The position numbers were made by a program, and so were the translations under genes. The notes under the pieces are model-generated. The model was not told where the DNA came from and ran no database searches. It was given only the letters and a program-made list of their open reading frames with translations. Positions 17,711-26,948 of a stretch of DNA of 64,000 nt are shown here, in pieces. This stretch comes from Sphingorhabdus sp. 109. Its GTDB lineage: Bacteria; Pseudomonadota; Alphaproteobacteria; Sphingomonadales; Sphingomonadaceae. Where the stretch lies: assembly GCF_902506555.1 (NCBI RefSeq), contig NZ_LR732707.1:1264001-1328000 (forward strand). Direction: 5' to 3'. The stretch's first letter is position 1. Each line of letters opens with the position of its first letter.

Positions 17711-18381
17711 GCGTCTTCCGCCCTGCCCTTGAAACCCTGGGCAATCACATACCATTCGGACGACCCCTTGCGGCTGGCCGGCGGCTTGGCATGTTTGACG
17801 ACTTCGAAATGCTGTTTGAGCAAAGTCAGCAACTCGTTATCGGTCCCGCCTGCCAGCACCTTGGCGACAAAGGCACCGCCCTTTTGCAGATTTTCAACCG
17901 CAAAATAGGCACCGGCCTCGACCAGCCCCATGGTTCGCAAATGGTCCGTCTGCTGGTGGCCCACCGTATTGGCAGCCATGTCGGACAATACCAGATCCGG
18001 CGCGCTGCCGAGCGCTTCGATCAGCAGGTCCGGCGCGGCATCATCCATGAAGTCCATCTTGAAAATGGTCACCCCGTCGATCGGATCGACATCGAGCAGG
18101 TCAATACCGACCACCGCTGCCTTGGGCGCGAATTTTCGTATCACCTGGGCCCATCCCCCCGGCGCTATGCCGAGATCGACCACTGCTTTGGCTTTGCGCA
18201 CCAGCTTGAAGCGCTCGTCCAGTTCCAGCAGCTTGTAAGCGGCGCGTGACCGATAGCCCTCGGCTTTCGCCTGTTTGACATAAGGGTCGTTGAGCTGTCG
18301 CTCGAGCCAGCGCGTCGAACCGATTTTCCGGCCCTTGGCGGTTTTGACTTTTTGTCTGATTCCCGACCTTCCCCTGCTCAT
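17707..18381 (-). CDS. rlmE: 23S rRNA 2'-O-ribose U2552 methyltransferase RlmE (FtsJ/RrmJ)
   Basis: Protein of 224 aa with the FtsJ fold. The basic N-terminus (GRSGIRQKVKTAKGRK) fits rRNA binding. The SAM motif is VVDLGIAPGGWAQV. The K-D-K-E tetrad is visible as the Lys in AYKLLE, the Asp in LSDMAANT, the Lys in FVAKVLAG and the Glu in SSEWYVIAQGFKG. It methylates the A-loop of 23S rRNA late in 50S assembly. It overlaps the upstream Ppx/GppA gene by 4 nt (translational coupling) and converges with the dsbA-like gene, the stop codons sharing bases. Confidence 0.96.
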   Translation of the reverse strand: MSRGRSGIRQKVKTAKGRKIGSTRWLERQLNDPYVKQAKAEGYRSRAAYKLLELDERFKLVRKAKAVVDLGIAPGGWAQVIRKFAPKAAVVGIDLLDVDPIDGVTIFKMDFMDDAAPDLLIEALGSAPDLVLSDMAANTVGHQQTDHLRTMGLVEAGAYFAVENLQKGGAFVAKVLAGGTDNELLTLLKQHFEVVKHAKPPASRKGSSEWYVIAQGFKGRAEDA

Positions 18382-19490
18382 CGTGCCGGACTCCGTTCAT
18401 TTGCCGACATCAGCGAGCGCAATATGCCTTCGCGAATGCCCCGGTCCGCGACGCCGACACGGCTAGCCGGCCAGATATCCAGGATGGATTCCAATATGGC
18501 GCAGCCGCCGACGACCAGATCGGCACGCTCGCGGCCGATACACGGGATGTCCGCCCGCTCCTGCGGCGACGCATGGGCCAGCATGGTGCTGATCTCCCGC
18601 ATCGATTCCGTGGGAACGATAAGACCGTCGATCACCTTGCGGTCATATTGGGGCAGTTTCAGATGCAGGCTGGCCAAGGTGGTCACCGTCCCGCTGGTGC
18701 CGAGCAGACGATAGTCGCACTGGTCGAGCCGCGGCAAGCGCGCGGCAAATTCCGCAAAACTGTCAGTGACCCGGGCCCGCATCGCGGCGAAGGCCTGGCG
18801 GCGCGCAACCGGATCGTCGCCATCGAATTTCTCGCTCTCGGTCAGCGAAACCACACCCCAGGGGGCGCTCTGCCAGTCGAGAATTTCCGGCGCCGAGCCG
18901 CTGGTATCAACCAGCACCAGTTCCGTTGAACCACCGCCAATGTCAAAGATAAGCGCCGGTCCCTTGCCCGGTTCGAGCAGGATATGACAGCCGAGCACTG
19001 CCAGCCGTGCTTCTTCTTCCGCCGTGATTACATCGAGCGCAATGCCGGTTTCCCGGCGCACCCGTTCGATAAACTTGTCGCCGTTGCTGGCACGCCGGCA
19101 GGCTTCGGTCGCCACCGAGCGGGCCAAAGTCACATTGCGACGCCGCAGCTTGTCGGCGCAGATCGACAAAGCGGCGACCGCACGGTCCATGGCGCGATTG
19201 CTGATTTTTCCGGTTTCGACCAGTCCTTCGCCCAGACGCACAACGCGCGAGAAGGCATCGGTGACAATGAAACCGTCCGACGACGGTTTTGCCACCAGCA
19301 AGCGGCAGTTGTTGGTGCCCAGATCGATTGCTGCATAGGACCGCAATTTGGGCCAGCGGCCGTTGCCTGCGTGAACAGGAGGCGCAACTCGACTCTGTCC
19401 ATTATGTGTCGCCGCATGATTCGGGCGGGATTTCCTTGCGGATGATCCGCCTTTTGTATCTAGCGGCGATGGGGATGCTTGATCCGCCAT
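18378..19490 (-). CDS. Ppx/GppA family phosphatase
   Basis: Protein of 370 aa from ATG 19490 (AAGAG upstream); an ATG further upstream at 19586 adds a low-complexity leader that is less likely. Actin-like ATPase motifs are present: AAIDLGTNNCRLLV (phosphate 1) and LIFDIGGGSTELVLVD (phosphate 2), with the catalytic Glu in ATEACRRASNG. The family hydrolyses exopolyphosphate and/or pppGpp; which one cannot be read from the sequence. The Pro/Ser-rich N-terminal 50 residues look unstructured. The rlmE partner is a common alphaproteobacterial arrangement. Confidence 0.92.
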   Translation of the reverse strand: MADQASPSPLDTKGGSSARKSRPNHAATHNGQSRVAPPVHAGNGRWPKLRSYAAIDLGTNNCRLLVAKPSSDGFIVTDAFSRVVRLGEGLVETGKISNRAMDRAVAALSICADKLRRRNVTLARSVATEACRRASNGDKFIERVRRETGIALDVITAEEEARLAVLGCHILLEPGKGPALIFDIGGGSTELVLVDTSGSAPEILDWQSAPWGVVSLTESEKFDGDDPVARRQAFAAMRARVTDSFAEFAARLPRLDQCDYRLLGTSGTVTTLASLHLKLPQYDRKVIDGLIVPTESMREISTMLAHASPQERADIPCIGRERADLVVGGCAILESILDIWPASRVGVADRGIREGILRSLMSANERSPAR

Positions 19491-19603
19491 AACCGTACTC
19501 TTATGTTCTCCGGATCGGATAATACCGCCGGTACTTGCCGGGGAAGATAACGCCGCAGCGGCTGAGACGCAAGGGGCGGTAACCAAGTCGAACGGAAAAT
19601 TGC

Positions 19604-20266
19604 ATGTGCGGCCGCAAATTCAGCCACGAAGAACTGACCTGGGCGGAATATCGCGACATATTGGCGATCGTCCAGCCGCCTCCGGAAAGCAATTTCCAGC
19701 CCAATTATAATATCTGCCCGACCCAGCGGGTGCCGGTGTGCGTCGCCGGTGACGGTAGCCGGAGGCTCGAACTGATGCATTGGGGCCTTGTTCCGCACTG
19801 GGCGCGCGACAGGAAATTTGCCGCCAAGATGATCAACGCCCGCGCCGAGACCCTGGCGGAGAAGCCTTCCTTCAAGCCGCTGCTGGCGGAACGTCGCTGT
19901 ATCATCATGGTCTCCGGATTTTACGAATGGCAGCGCGCCGGAGCAGAGAAAATACCCTATAAGGTCGAGCGCAGCGATCAGCAGCCGATGCTGCTTGCCG
20001 GCCTGTGGACGCACAATGACCGGCTCGACATCAACAGCTATGCGGTCATCACCACCGCCGCGCCGCCCGCCTTCGCGCCGATCCATGACCGCGCGCCGGC
20101 CATTCTCGAACGGGCCGACGTCGACATCTGGATGGATGGTGGCTGGAAAGAGGCGGAAAAGCTGACGAAAAGCTTTCAGGGCGGTCTCGATGCAACACGG
20201 ATTTCCAGTCTGGTGAACAGCAACCGCAATAATGGTCCCGAACTGCTGCAACCAATCGCAGAATAA
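19604..20266 (+). CDS. SOS response-associated peptidase (SRAP, YedK/HMCES family)
   Basis: Protein of 220 aa starting MCGRKFS; the Cys at position 2 is the catalytic nucleophile exposed after Met removal. Other conserved features are NYNICPTQ, the MHWGLVPHWA segment, ARAETLAEKPSF, the Glu in SGFYEW (near residue 107), and the His in IHDRAPAIL. These enzymes cross-link to abasic sites in single-stranded DNA and protect them. It is divergent from the Ppx/GppA gene with 113 nt between the starts. No LexA box is obvious in that gap. Confidence 0.95.
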   Translation: MCGRKFSHEELTWAEYRDILAIVQPPPESNFQPNYNICPTQRVPVCVAGDGSRRLELMHWGLVPHWARDRKFAAKMINARAETLAEKPSFKPLLAERRCIIMVSGFYEWQRAGAEKIPYKVERSDQQPMLLAGLWTHNDRLDINSYAVITTAAPPAFAPIHDRAPAILERADVDIWMDGGWKEAEKLTKSFQGGLDATRISSLVNSNRNNGPELLQPIAE

Positions 20267-20280
20267 GATCAGCAAAAAGC

Positions 20281-20309
20281 TTGACCGCAGACTTATCCCT
20301 GCCTATTGC
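20281..20309 (+). promoter_or_regulatory. Candidate tRNA-Gln promoter
   Basis: TTGACC (20281-20286) and TATTGC (20304-20309) are 17 bp apart and end 13 nt before the mature tRNA. Confidence 0.45.
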
Positions 20310-20322
20310 CGCGCACCGGCAC

Positions 20323-20396
20323 TCCCCTGTCGTCTAATGGTAAGACTACGGACTCTGACTCCGTCAATTGAGGTTCGAATCCTCACGGGGGATCCA
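20323..20396 (+). tRNA. tRNA-Gln (anticodon CTG)
   Basis: A full cloverleaf folds: the acceptor stem TCCCCTG pairs with CGGGGGA, the D stem is GTCT/AGAC, and the anticodon stem ACGGA/TCCGT has loop CTCTGAC. The variable loop is CAAT and the T arm is TGAGG-TTCGAAT-CCTCA. The CCA end is encoded. Anticodon CTG reads the Gln codon CAG. Confidence 0.96.
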
Positions 20397-20476
20397 ATTT
20401 TTCCCACATCATGCGTTTCGCCTTGGCAGCGCTTTAATGGTCTCTTTCAGGCTATGCCGTTGGGCCGAAACGCAAC

Positions 20477-20522
20477 GAAGCGACAAACGTTTGATCGCTT
20501 GTCGCTTCGATGGTTTTCTTGT
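20477..20522 (+). terminator. Terminator-like hairpin after tRNA-Gln, convergent with the catalase gene
   Basis: A perfect 11-bp stem CGAAGCGACAA (20477-20487) / TTGTCGCTTCG (20500-20510) is followed on the plus strand by ATGGTTTTCTT. It can stop the tRNA transcript and may also act on the catalase transcript from the other side. Confidence 0.65.
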
Positions 20523-20553
20523 CGCGCCACAGCGCCACCGATAAAGCGCGCTA

Positions 20554-22614
20554 TTAGCCCGAGACGCGGTCCCAGTGGCGCAATTGCCGGCACTGGGCGA
20601 GGAAGTCCGCAGCGTCCTTCGTCGCGCCGATTTCCACGACACCGTCGTCGATCTTGTCGGCGATCCCTGCCGCTTTCAGCAGCGGCATGGCCCCTGCGGA
20701 ATAAGCGATGAACTTCACATGGGCGAAGGCGTCGCTGACGAAATCCTGGCTAGGCTTGTTGCTCGCCAGTTTCTCGGCTGCATCCTCGGACATGACCAGC
20801 GCCACGGCGTCGAACACCACCGACGGACCGCCGTCGATCTTTTCGTCCGCCGGCATCATCTTGCCGTCCGACAGTTTCGCGCCAGCGATATGCGGCGCGA
20901 TGATTGCGGTGGTGCCGCCTTCATCCTCGACCGCCTTTTTCAGCGCCTCGACCAGGTCGGCATCGCCGCCCTCGGCGATATAGATGCCGAGCTTGCGACC
21001 CGAAAAGCGTTCCGGCGGATTTTTGAGCATGCTGAGCGCATCCGATGCCGGGAGATCATCCACCGGCTTGCGCGCAGGTTTGATCCTCTCGGGCAGCTTG
21101 TCCATGCCGATGCCGTCGGCGACATTTTTCGCCAGATCATCGTCGATATTGCGCAGATGGCCCACCATCCGCTCGCGGATCGCAGCCTTGCCCACCTTGG
21201 AAAGTTCGAAGGTGATCGCGGCGGCAATATGGTCCTGCTCGATTGGCGTCTGGCTGATATAGAATTGCCGCGCCTGGCTATAATGGTCGGCAAAAGTCTC
21301 GGAGCGGACGCGCTGCTTGGTGCCGTCCATTTCTTCCGGATAGCTTTTGAAACCCTTGGCCGGATCCTCGCGTGGTCCCTCGCCTTCGTCCCAGCTGTTC
21401 GGCTCGTAATTGACCCGCCCCTTGGGATTGGTCATCGCCATATGGCCGTCCTGCTGATAATGGCGCACCGGACATTTCGGCGCGTTCACCGGAATATGCG
21501 TGAAATTGGGGCTGCCAAGCCGCTTCAGCTGGGTGTCGAGATAGGAGAAATTCCGTCCCTGCAGCAGCGGATCATTGGTAAAGTCGATGCCCGGCACGAT
21601 ATTCTGGGTGCAGAACGCCACCTGCTCGGTCTCGGCGAAGAAATTGTCGACATTATTGTCGAGCACCATCTTGCCGATGATCTTCACAGGCACCTGTTCT
21701 TCCGGAATCAGCTTGGTCGGGTCGAGCACGTCGAATTCAAACTCGTCGGCGAATTTGTCGTCGAACACCTGCACGCCCAGTTCCCATTCCGGATAGTCAC
21801 CGGAATCGACCGCATCCCACATGTCGCGGCGGTGGAAATCGGGGTCCATGCCGTTGATTTTCAGCGCCTCGTTCCACACCACCGACTGCATGCCCTGCTT
21901 CGGCTTCCAGTGGAATTTGACGAAATGGGATTTGCCGTCTGCGTTGACCAGCCGGAAGGTATGGACGCCGAAACCCTCCATGAAACGCAGCGAGCGCGGA
22001 ATGGCCCGGTCGGACATCACCCACATCACCATATGCATGGATTCCGGGCTCAGCGAGATGAAGTCCCAAAAATTGTCATGCGCGCTCTGCGCCTGCGGAA
22101 AGCCGCGATCGGGCGCCGGCTTGACCGAATGGATAAGATCCGGGAATTTGATCGCGTCCTGGATGAAGAAGACCGGTATATTATTGCCGACCAGATCCCA
22201 ATTGCCTTCCTTGGTGTAGAATTTCACCGCAAAGCCGCGCACGTCGCGCGCCACATCGGGAGAGCCCTTACTGCCGGCAACCGTCGAGAAGCGACAGAAT
22301 AAAGGCGTCTTTTCGCCGACCCGCTGAAAAATATCGGCGCTGGACAATTCGGGGATCGCCTCGGTCAGCTCGAAATGGCCGTGCACGCCATAGCCGCGCG
22401 CATGGACGACGCGCTCGGGGATGCGTTCATGGTCGAAGTGGAAAATCTTTTCCCGCATGACCTGGTCTTCCAGCATCGTGCCGCCGCGGGCATGGGCTTT
22501 CAGGCTGTTCTGGTCGTCCGACACCGGCACACCCTGCTGCGTGGTCATGACATCATCGTCACCGGTTGCGGTCTGGCGTGGCTCGCCGTTTTCGCCAAGT
22601 TTCAGGTCTTTCAT
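20554..22614 (-). CDS. katE: Large-subunit (clade II) catalase with C-terminal DJ-1/PfpI-like domain
   Basis: Protein of 686 aa, the size of HPII-type catalases. The active-site His is in RVVHARGYG (about residue 71), the distal Asn region is [11 protein letters not shown], and the heme-ligand Tyr is in RNFSYLDTQ (about residue 352). The last 150 residues (from [16 protein letters not shown]) form the flavodoxin/DJ-1-like domain typical of large catalases. It decomposes hydrogen peroxide in the cytoplasm, usually in stationary phase. The start has AAGGAAAAG just upstream. It stands alone. Confidence 0.97.
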   Translation of the reverse strand: MKDLKLGENGEPRQTATGDDDVMTTQQGVPVSDDQNSLKAHARGGTMLEDQVMREKIFHFDHERIPERVVHARGYGVHGHFELTEAIPELSSADIFQRVGEKTPLFCRFSTVAGSKGSPDVARDVRGFAVKFYTKEGNWDLVGNNIPVFFIQDAIKFPDLIHSVKPAPDRGFPQAQSAHDNFWDFISLSPESMHMVMWVMSDRAIPRSLRFMEGFGVHTFRLVNADGKSHFVKFHWKPKQGMQSVVWNEALKINGMDPDFHRRDMWDAVDSGDYPEWELGVQVFDDKFADEFEFDVLDPTKLIPEEQVPVKIIGKMVLDNNVDNFFAETEQVAFCTQNIVPGIDFTNDPLLQGRNFSYLDTQLKRLGSPNFTHIPVNAPKCPVRHYQQDGHMAMTNPKGRVNYEPNSWDEGEGPREDPAKGFKSYPEEMDGTKQRVRSETFADHYSQARQFYISQTPIEQDHIAAAITFELSKVGKAAIRERMVGHLRNIDDDLAKNVADGIGMDKLPERIKPARKPVDDLPASDALSMLKNPPERFSGRKLGIYIAEGGDADLVEALKKAVEDEGGTTAIIAPHIAGAKLSDGKMMPADEKIDGGPSVVFDAVALVMSEDAAEKLASNKPSQDFVSDAFAHVKFIAYSAGAMPLLKAAGIADKIDDGVVEIGATKDAADFLAQCRQLRHWDRVSG

Positions 22615-22733
22615 GGGCTTTTCCTTCGTTGGGGAACATATCTCTTCTCCCAGACCTACGCAGGTTGAGCGAGATGGTTCACCGGAACAGCCGATAAAAA
22701 GATCGTCTCCTTTGTGCCGATATTCAGTCGGGC

Positions 22734-24005
22734 TCAGCGCGCCTTCGGTGTGAAACCGATATGCAGTTCCTTGAGCGAGCGAAGCAGGAAGTGCGGGTGA
22801 ATGGCAAAATCATTCTTGCCCTCGAGAAACCACATATCCTCGAACCGGTCGACCACAGCGGTGAAGCCCCAGATCAGCTCGCGCCGGGCGAGCGGCGCGC
22901 CGAGGCAGTGGTGGACACCGGAGCCAAAGCCCATATGAGCCCCGGCGCGCTTGCGTTCGAGATCGATTTTCTCGGGACATTCGAACACGCTTTCGTCGCG
23001 GTTGGCAGCGGCATAGCGGATATTAAGCAACGCACCCTTGGGGATGGTAATGCCGTGCATCTCCACCTCTTCGCCGGCAAATCGCATCAGGCTCTGTACC
23101 GGCGACTCCAGCCGCACCACTTCCTCGACAAAGGTCTTCATATATTTGTCGGGATCGCTTTTCAGCTGCTCCCAGACGTCCTTGTTCTCGATCAGCAGGC
23201 GAAGGCCCGAAGCCAGCGCATTGGTCGTCGTCTCGCTACCGCCGACAAATGTGTCCGCCATCATCTCGGCGTGCAGTTCATTATCGTTGAGCGGCCGGCC
23301 CCATTCCTCGATCACCCGGTTGACCAGCTCGCTGAGCAGGCTGTCATCGGGCTGCTCGCGCAGCCGCTCAAAAATGGGATGGAAATAATGCTGCCCCTCG
23401 ATCTCGCGGTCGACCATTTCCAGCTCGGCTTCCTCGTCCAGCATCATCGAAATGCGGTGGAAGAAGGCATCGGTCCAGCTCTTGATCTTCCACATATCCT
23501 CGCGCGGCGCGCCCATCTGCTCGCCGATGATATAGAGCGGCAACGGCACGGCGAACTGGCTCACCCAGTTGCACTGGCCATCGTCGATAAAGCCGTCGAT
23601 CAGTTCGTAGGCGAGATTTTCGACCAGCGGATCCATGGTCTTGATCTTGCTCGGCTTGAAAGCCTCGTTGAACATCGCCCGCATCTGCTTGTGATTGGGA
23701 TCATCCCGGCTCGAGAGGGTCGGTTCCGGCAGCCAGCCATTGTCCTTGAAACGCTGCTGCACCACCTGTTGCCGCTCGGTCGCACCGGTCTTGTTGAAGG
23801 CTGCAAATTTTTTCGGGCTGCTCGGAAAGGTTGTCGGATCGAGCAGGACGCGGCGGACATCCTCATAGCGGGTAATCACGTAAATATCCGTGCCCGGCTG
23901 TTTGTAGACCGGCGCTTCGTCGCACAGCGTCTTGTAGGCATCATAGGGGCATTTCTGCGTTTCTGCATCGAACAGATTGATATCAAGATCAGCCTTGGTT
24001 GCCAT
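22734..24005 (-). CDS. Cytochrome P450
   Basis: Protein of 423 aa from ATG 24005 (AGGGAG upstream). All P450 landmarks are present: the I-helix [13 protein letters not shown] (oxygen activation; Gly-Gly in place of the usual Ala-Gly), the K-helix ExxR in EEVVRLES, and the heme loop [14 protein letters not shown] with the Cys near residue 367. The short N-terminus without a membrane anchor fits a soluble bacterial class I P450 that needs a ferredoxin and reductase; neither is nearby. The substrate is unknown. It is 11 nt downstream of an AhpD-like gene and probably co-transcribed. Confidence 0.95.
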   Translation of the reverse strand: MATKADLDINLFDAETQKCPYDAYKTLCDEAPVYKQPGTDIYVITRYEDVRRVLLDPTTFPSSPKKFAAFNKTGATERQQVVQQRFKDNGWLPEPTLSSRDDPNHKQMRAMFNEAFKPSKIKTMDPLVENLAYELIDGFIDDGQCNWVSQFAVPLPLYIIGEQMGAPREDMWKIKSWTDAFFHRISMMLDEEAELEMVDREIEGQHYFHPIFERLREQPDDSLLSELVNRVIEEWGRPLNDNELHAEMMADTFVGGSETTTNALASGLRLLIENKDVWEQLKSDPDKYMKTFVEEVVRLESPVQSLMRFAGEEVEMHGITIPKGALLNIRYAAANRDESVFECPEKIDLERKRAGAHMGFGSGVHHCLGAPLARRELIWGFTAVVDRFEDMWFLEGKNDFAIHPHFLLRSLKELHIGFTPKAR

Positions 24006-24016
24006 GTTGTTTCTCC

Positions 24017-24604
24017 CTAACGCACCTGAATTGTCTCTTCGCCCCACGGCGCAATACGCTCGGCTTTCCGGAACGCTTCGGGCAGTTCATCGACCATGTG
24101 CCAGGTCGCTGCCAGCCGGCCAAAGCCAACGAAAAAGGCACAGGTCATCCCCAGTTCGACGATCTGCGCTTCGCTGAAATATTCTCGCAAGCCCGCATGG
24201 ACCGCGTCGTCAATGGCCAGATGATCGGTGGCCATCAGCTCGCCATAGTGAACGGCCGCTTTCTCTGCATCGCTGAGATCGTCGGCTTCCTGCGGTTTTT
24301 CCAGCGAACAGACCGCGCCTTCGTCGACGCCATCATTGACGGCATCGGTGTAGCGGATCGCCATGCAGCTGCGGCACTGGTTGAAGAACGCGATACGGAG
24401 CCGGACCAGTTCGACCAGCCGCTCCGGCAGGCTGCGGCCTGCCTTGAGCGCGCCGCCAAATTGCATCAGACCGATCGCCTGTTCCGGGCAATGTGCGAAA
24501 TAGCGGACCAGCCCCTGCTCCAGATCGGTGGCGGCATCGGGATTGACAGCATCCCTGATCCGCGGATCCCATTCCTCAGGCGGCAGTTTCGATATCCGGC
24601 TCAT
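24017..24604 (-). CDS. Carboxymuconolactone decarboxylase / AhpD-like protein
   Basis: Protein of 195 aa from ATG 24604 (GGAG just upstream). The core is an all-helical CMD domain with the redox pair in QCRSCMAIRYTDA (CxxC near residues 78-81), followed by the family His in AVHYGELMATDH. In AhpD this motif reduces peroxiredoxin partners; other members are decarboxylases or have unknown roles. The frame stays open further upstream, but that leader lacks domain similarity. It lies directly upstream of the P450 gene, so it may protect or assist it; this is inference. Confidence 0.88.
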   Translation of the reverse strand: MSRISKLPPEEWDPRIRDAVNPDAATDLEQGLVRYFAHCPEQAIGLMQFGGALKAGRSLPERLVELVRLRIAFFNQCRSCMAIRYTDAVNDGVDEGAVCSLEKPQEADDLSDAEKAAVHYGELMATDHLAIDDAVHAGLREYFSEAQIVELGMTCAFFVGFGRLAATWHMVDELPEAFRKAERIAPWGEETIQVR

Positions 24605-24862
24605 CCGATCCTCTCCAATCCGACAATGATATTTCTTGCCTATGCTAGGTCTTTTCGCGCGGCCCGATACTGTCGATTTGGAGAAGGATCGGGCGAGCGC
24701 ACGCATTGCCTGGGATGTTCGGATCATATCTGCGGGCTAAACCGTCCATTTGCAGGTTGCCGCCCGCTAGCCTCTGCCCAAGCGTCTCAGGCAGGACAAA
24801 ACGGTTAGACTCTCACGCTATGCCGCACGATCCGCGATCAGCTGTGAGCCTCTGGACTGGCG

Positions 24863-25576
24863 CTATTCCGCTTCGGCGCTCTTGTCATATTTGAGTTCTA
24901 GATAGCGGCCGCGGATCGAGAGATTGTCGATGTCACCCTTGGCAATCTGCTGGGTAACACCCGAAATCTCCTTTTCGATCAGCGACAGGCCGCCGATCAG
25001 CTGTTCGTCGGGCGATTTACCGCTGTCATTGGCCTTTCCGCGCATCGAGGGCGGTATCGCCTTATAACCGTTAATCAGTTCGGGCAGATGTTCACCAACC
25101 AGCTTGCGCACCTCATAAGCGGCTGCGTCGCCCTCGTTCAGCTTGTTGAGTTGCGGCGACAACATGTCCAGCTGCACGCCAATACCGTTGACGATCTGCA
25201 CCGCAGGCGCAGGCAGAGCCGGACGTTGGCTTTCCAGCCAGATTTCTGTCTTGCCTGCCAAGGACTTGAGGTCGGACTTTACGATCGTTTCCGGCGTCGG
25301 GATTTTCATTTTCGGGAATTTCATCGACGCCCAGATGCCGCCGGCGATCAAACCGGCAGAAATCATCACACCCCAGAAGCCAATGCCGCTCAATATCCCG
25401 CCAATCACGCTGGCTCCAACCAGCACAGCGGCGGTCCATATCGCCGCGCGGCCCAATTTCTTGAAAAAATGGCCGCGTTTCAGTTGATGGGAGCGATTGC
25501 CGATCGACCGCCGGAATTGCGAATCCTGCAACGCCCGTTTGGCGCTGTCCAATATCTGCTGATTAGTCTCTGGCAC
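24863..25576 (-). CDS. XpaC-like (5-bromo-4-chloroindolyl phosphate hydrolysis family) membrane protein
   Basis: Protein of 237 aa with a GTG start at 25576, preceded by a GGAGGAATAG element. A basic N-terminus precedes two adjacent hydrophobic segments (IWTAAVLVGASVIGGILSGI and GVMISAGLIAGGIWASM), then a helical cytoplasmic domain. It directly follows a TelA gene, with 6 nt between. XpaC and TelA neighbours are known in Bacillus, and the two-helix-plus-helical-domain plan fits XpaC. The match is by architecture and context, so the family call is tentative. The biochemical role is unknown. Confidence 0.65.
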   Translation of the reverse strand: MPETNQQILDSAKRALQDSQFRRSIGNRSHQLKRGHFFKKLGRAAIWTAAVLVGASVIGGILSGIGFWGVMISAGLIAGGIWASMKFPKMKIPTPETIVKSDLKSLAGKTEIWLESQRPALPAPAVQIVNGIGVQLDMLSPQLNKLNEGDAAAYEVRKLVGEHLPELINGYKAIPPSMRGKANDSGKSPDEQLIGGLSLIEKEISGVTQQIAKGDIDNLSIRGRYLELKYDKSAEAE

Positions 25577-25582
25577 CAGCCT

Positions 25583-26788
25583 CTATTCCTCCAGCGCTGT
25601 CAGGGGGTTTTCGGATGGCGCTTCAAGCTGCGCCTTCGCCTGCCCTTCCGACCGCGCGATATAGCCCTTCGATTTCTCGATCTCGCCGGACAGCGAATTG
25701 ACCGTCGTTTTCATATTTTCCAATGCTTTCAGCTTGAACGTGTCGATATTGTCCATCGTGTCATAGACATTCTGGAAGGCGCGTTGCAGCGTTTCGAGCG
25801 GGATTGTCGACGACGCGGCCTGCTCGTGGATCTGGCCGGTCTGGTTCTTCAGCATTTCGCTGGTGCTGTCGATCACGCCAGCGGTGGTGGTGTTGAGCGC
25901 GCTGATCTGGTCGAGAACCAGCTTCTGGTTGGTCAGCGCCTGGGCCACGGTCACGCCGGTGCGCAGCGCGCCAACGGTGGTGGTGCTCGCCCGGTCAACG
26001 CCCTTGACCAGTTCGACATTGTTGCGCTTGACGAGATCGAGAGCGAGATAGCCTTGCACGGTCACCGCCATCTGGGTGAGCAGGTCCTGGGTCCGCTGGC
26101 GGACATAGAAAAGCGCGCTTTCGCGGATCGCCTTGGCCTTGGCCGGATCGATCGCGTCCAGTTCCGCAGCCTTGTCTTCCAGCCTCTGGTCCATGACCTT
26201 GGAAACGTGGATCATCTGCTCCAGCCGGCCCATCGCCGCCCAGAGATTTTTGCGCTCGACGTCAATCGCCGCATTGTCCATCAGCAATTCGTCTTTCCCC
26301 GAACGAAGCCGGTCGAGGATCGAGCCGATATGGCCTTGCGCGCTTTTATAGCCATCGAAATAATTGCGCATCTTGTTGCCGAACGGAATGATGCCGAACA
26401 GCTTCTTCTTGGTTGTCAGATTGCCCCGCTTGCCCGGATCGAGATCCTCGACCGTGCGGCGCAATTCGGCGAGATCGGAGCCAATACCGCTTTCCTCGTC
26501 CATCGACCGGATCGGACGATCGAGAAAGCGGTTGGACTGGCCCGCCGCTTCGGCGATTTCCTTGCGGCCCATATTGGTAATCTGGTCCACTTTCTTGCCG
26601 AATTCGGGACTATTTTCGTCCTGAGCGATCAAATCTGCGATAAAACTGTCGACTTTTTCTTCCAGTTTCGATTTTATTTCGTCACCGACCGGCACCAGGC
26701 CAGCGGCCTTTTCGGGTGCGACGGGAACCACCGGATCAGGCGGAGTCAATTTCAGTTCGTCGGTCGCGGTGATTGTTTCGGTCGCCAT
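25583..26788 (-). CDS. TelA family (toxic anion resistance) protein
   Basis: Protein of 401 aa, soluble and mostly helical, with the features of the TelA family: an N-terminal segment with DSFIADLIAQDENS, a central DNAAIDVERKNLWAAMGRL region, TVQGYLALDLVKRNNVELVKGVDRASTTT (family core, about residues 240-270), and an NQTGQIHEQAA stretch. Family members are linked to tellurite and cell-envelope stress resistance, without a defined mechanism. It forms an operon with the XpaC-like gene. A near-palindrome lies about 90 bp upstream. Confidence 0.9.
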   Translation of the reverse strand: MATETITATDELKLTPPDPVVPVAPEKAAGLVPVGDEIKSKLEEKVDSFIADLIAQDENSPEFGKKVDQITNMGRKEIAEAAGQSNRFLDRPIRSMDEESGIGSDLAELRRTVEDLDPGKRGNLTTKKKLFGIIPFGNKMRNYFDGYKSAQGHIGSILDRLRSGKDELLMDNAAIDVERKNLWAAMGRLEQMIHVSKVMDQRLEDKAAELDAIDPAKAKAIRESALFYVRQRTQDLLTQMAVTVQGYLALDLVKRNNVELVKGVDRASTTTVGALRTGVTVAQALTNQKLVLDQISALNTTTAGVIDSTSEMLKNQTGQIHEQAASSTIPLETLQRAFQNVYDTMDNIDTFKLKALENMKTTVNSLSGEIEKSKGYIARSEGQAKAQLEAPSENPLTALEE

Positions 26789-26874
26789 TCTGTTCAGCCT
26801 CCCTGCCCCGGCACCAGTGCGGGGCTTTCTCTATAAATGGATGCAAATGCCCCGCGTTTCAAGCGTTTCAACTG

Positions 26875-26896
26875 CTGTATTATTAATATAATACAG
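26875..26896. promoter_or_regulatory. AT-rich inverted repeat upstream of telA
   Basis: CTGTATTA (26875-26882) and TAATACAG (26889-26896) are perfect inverted arms around TTAATA, with TTTTT following on the plus strand. It lies between the convergently placed arylesterase stop (26949) and the telA start (26788). It may be an operator for the telA-xpaC operon; as a plus-strand terminator it would have no gene upstream. Confidence 0.4.
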
Positions 26897-26948
26897 TTTT
26901 TGCGGACCCGCGCAACATGCTTCCAATTCTTCCATTATCCTACAAGGC

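Noticed and set aside
20575-22302. Long open frame antisense to the catalase
   Set aside because: Mirror of a conserved gene, composition typical of antisense frames.
25088-26836. Open frame of more than 570 codons antisense to the XpaC-like and telA genes
   Set aside because: It covers two well-supported genes on the other strand and has no recognisable domain.
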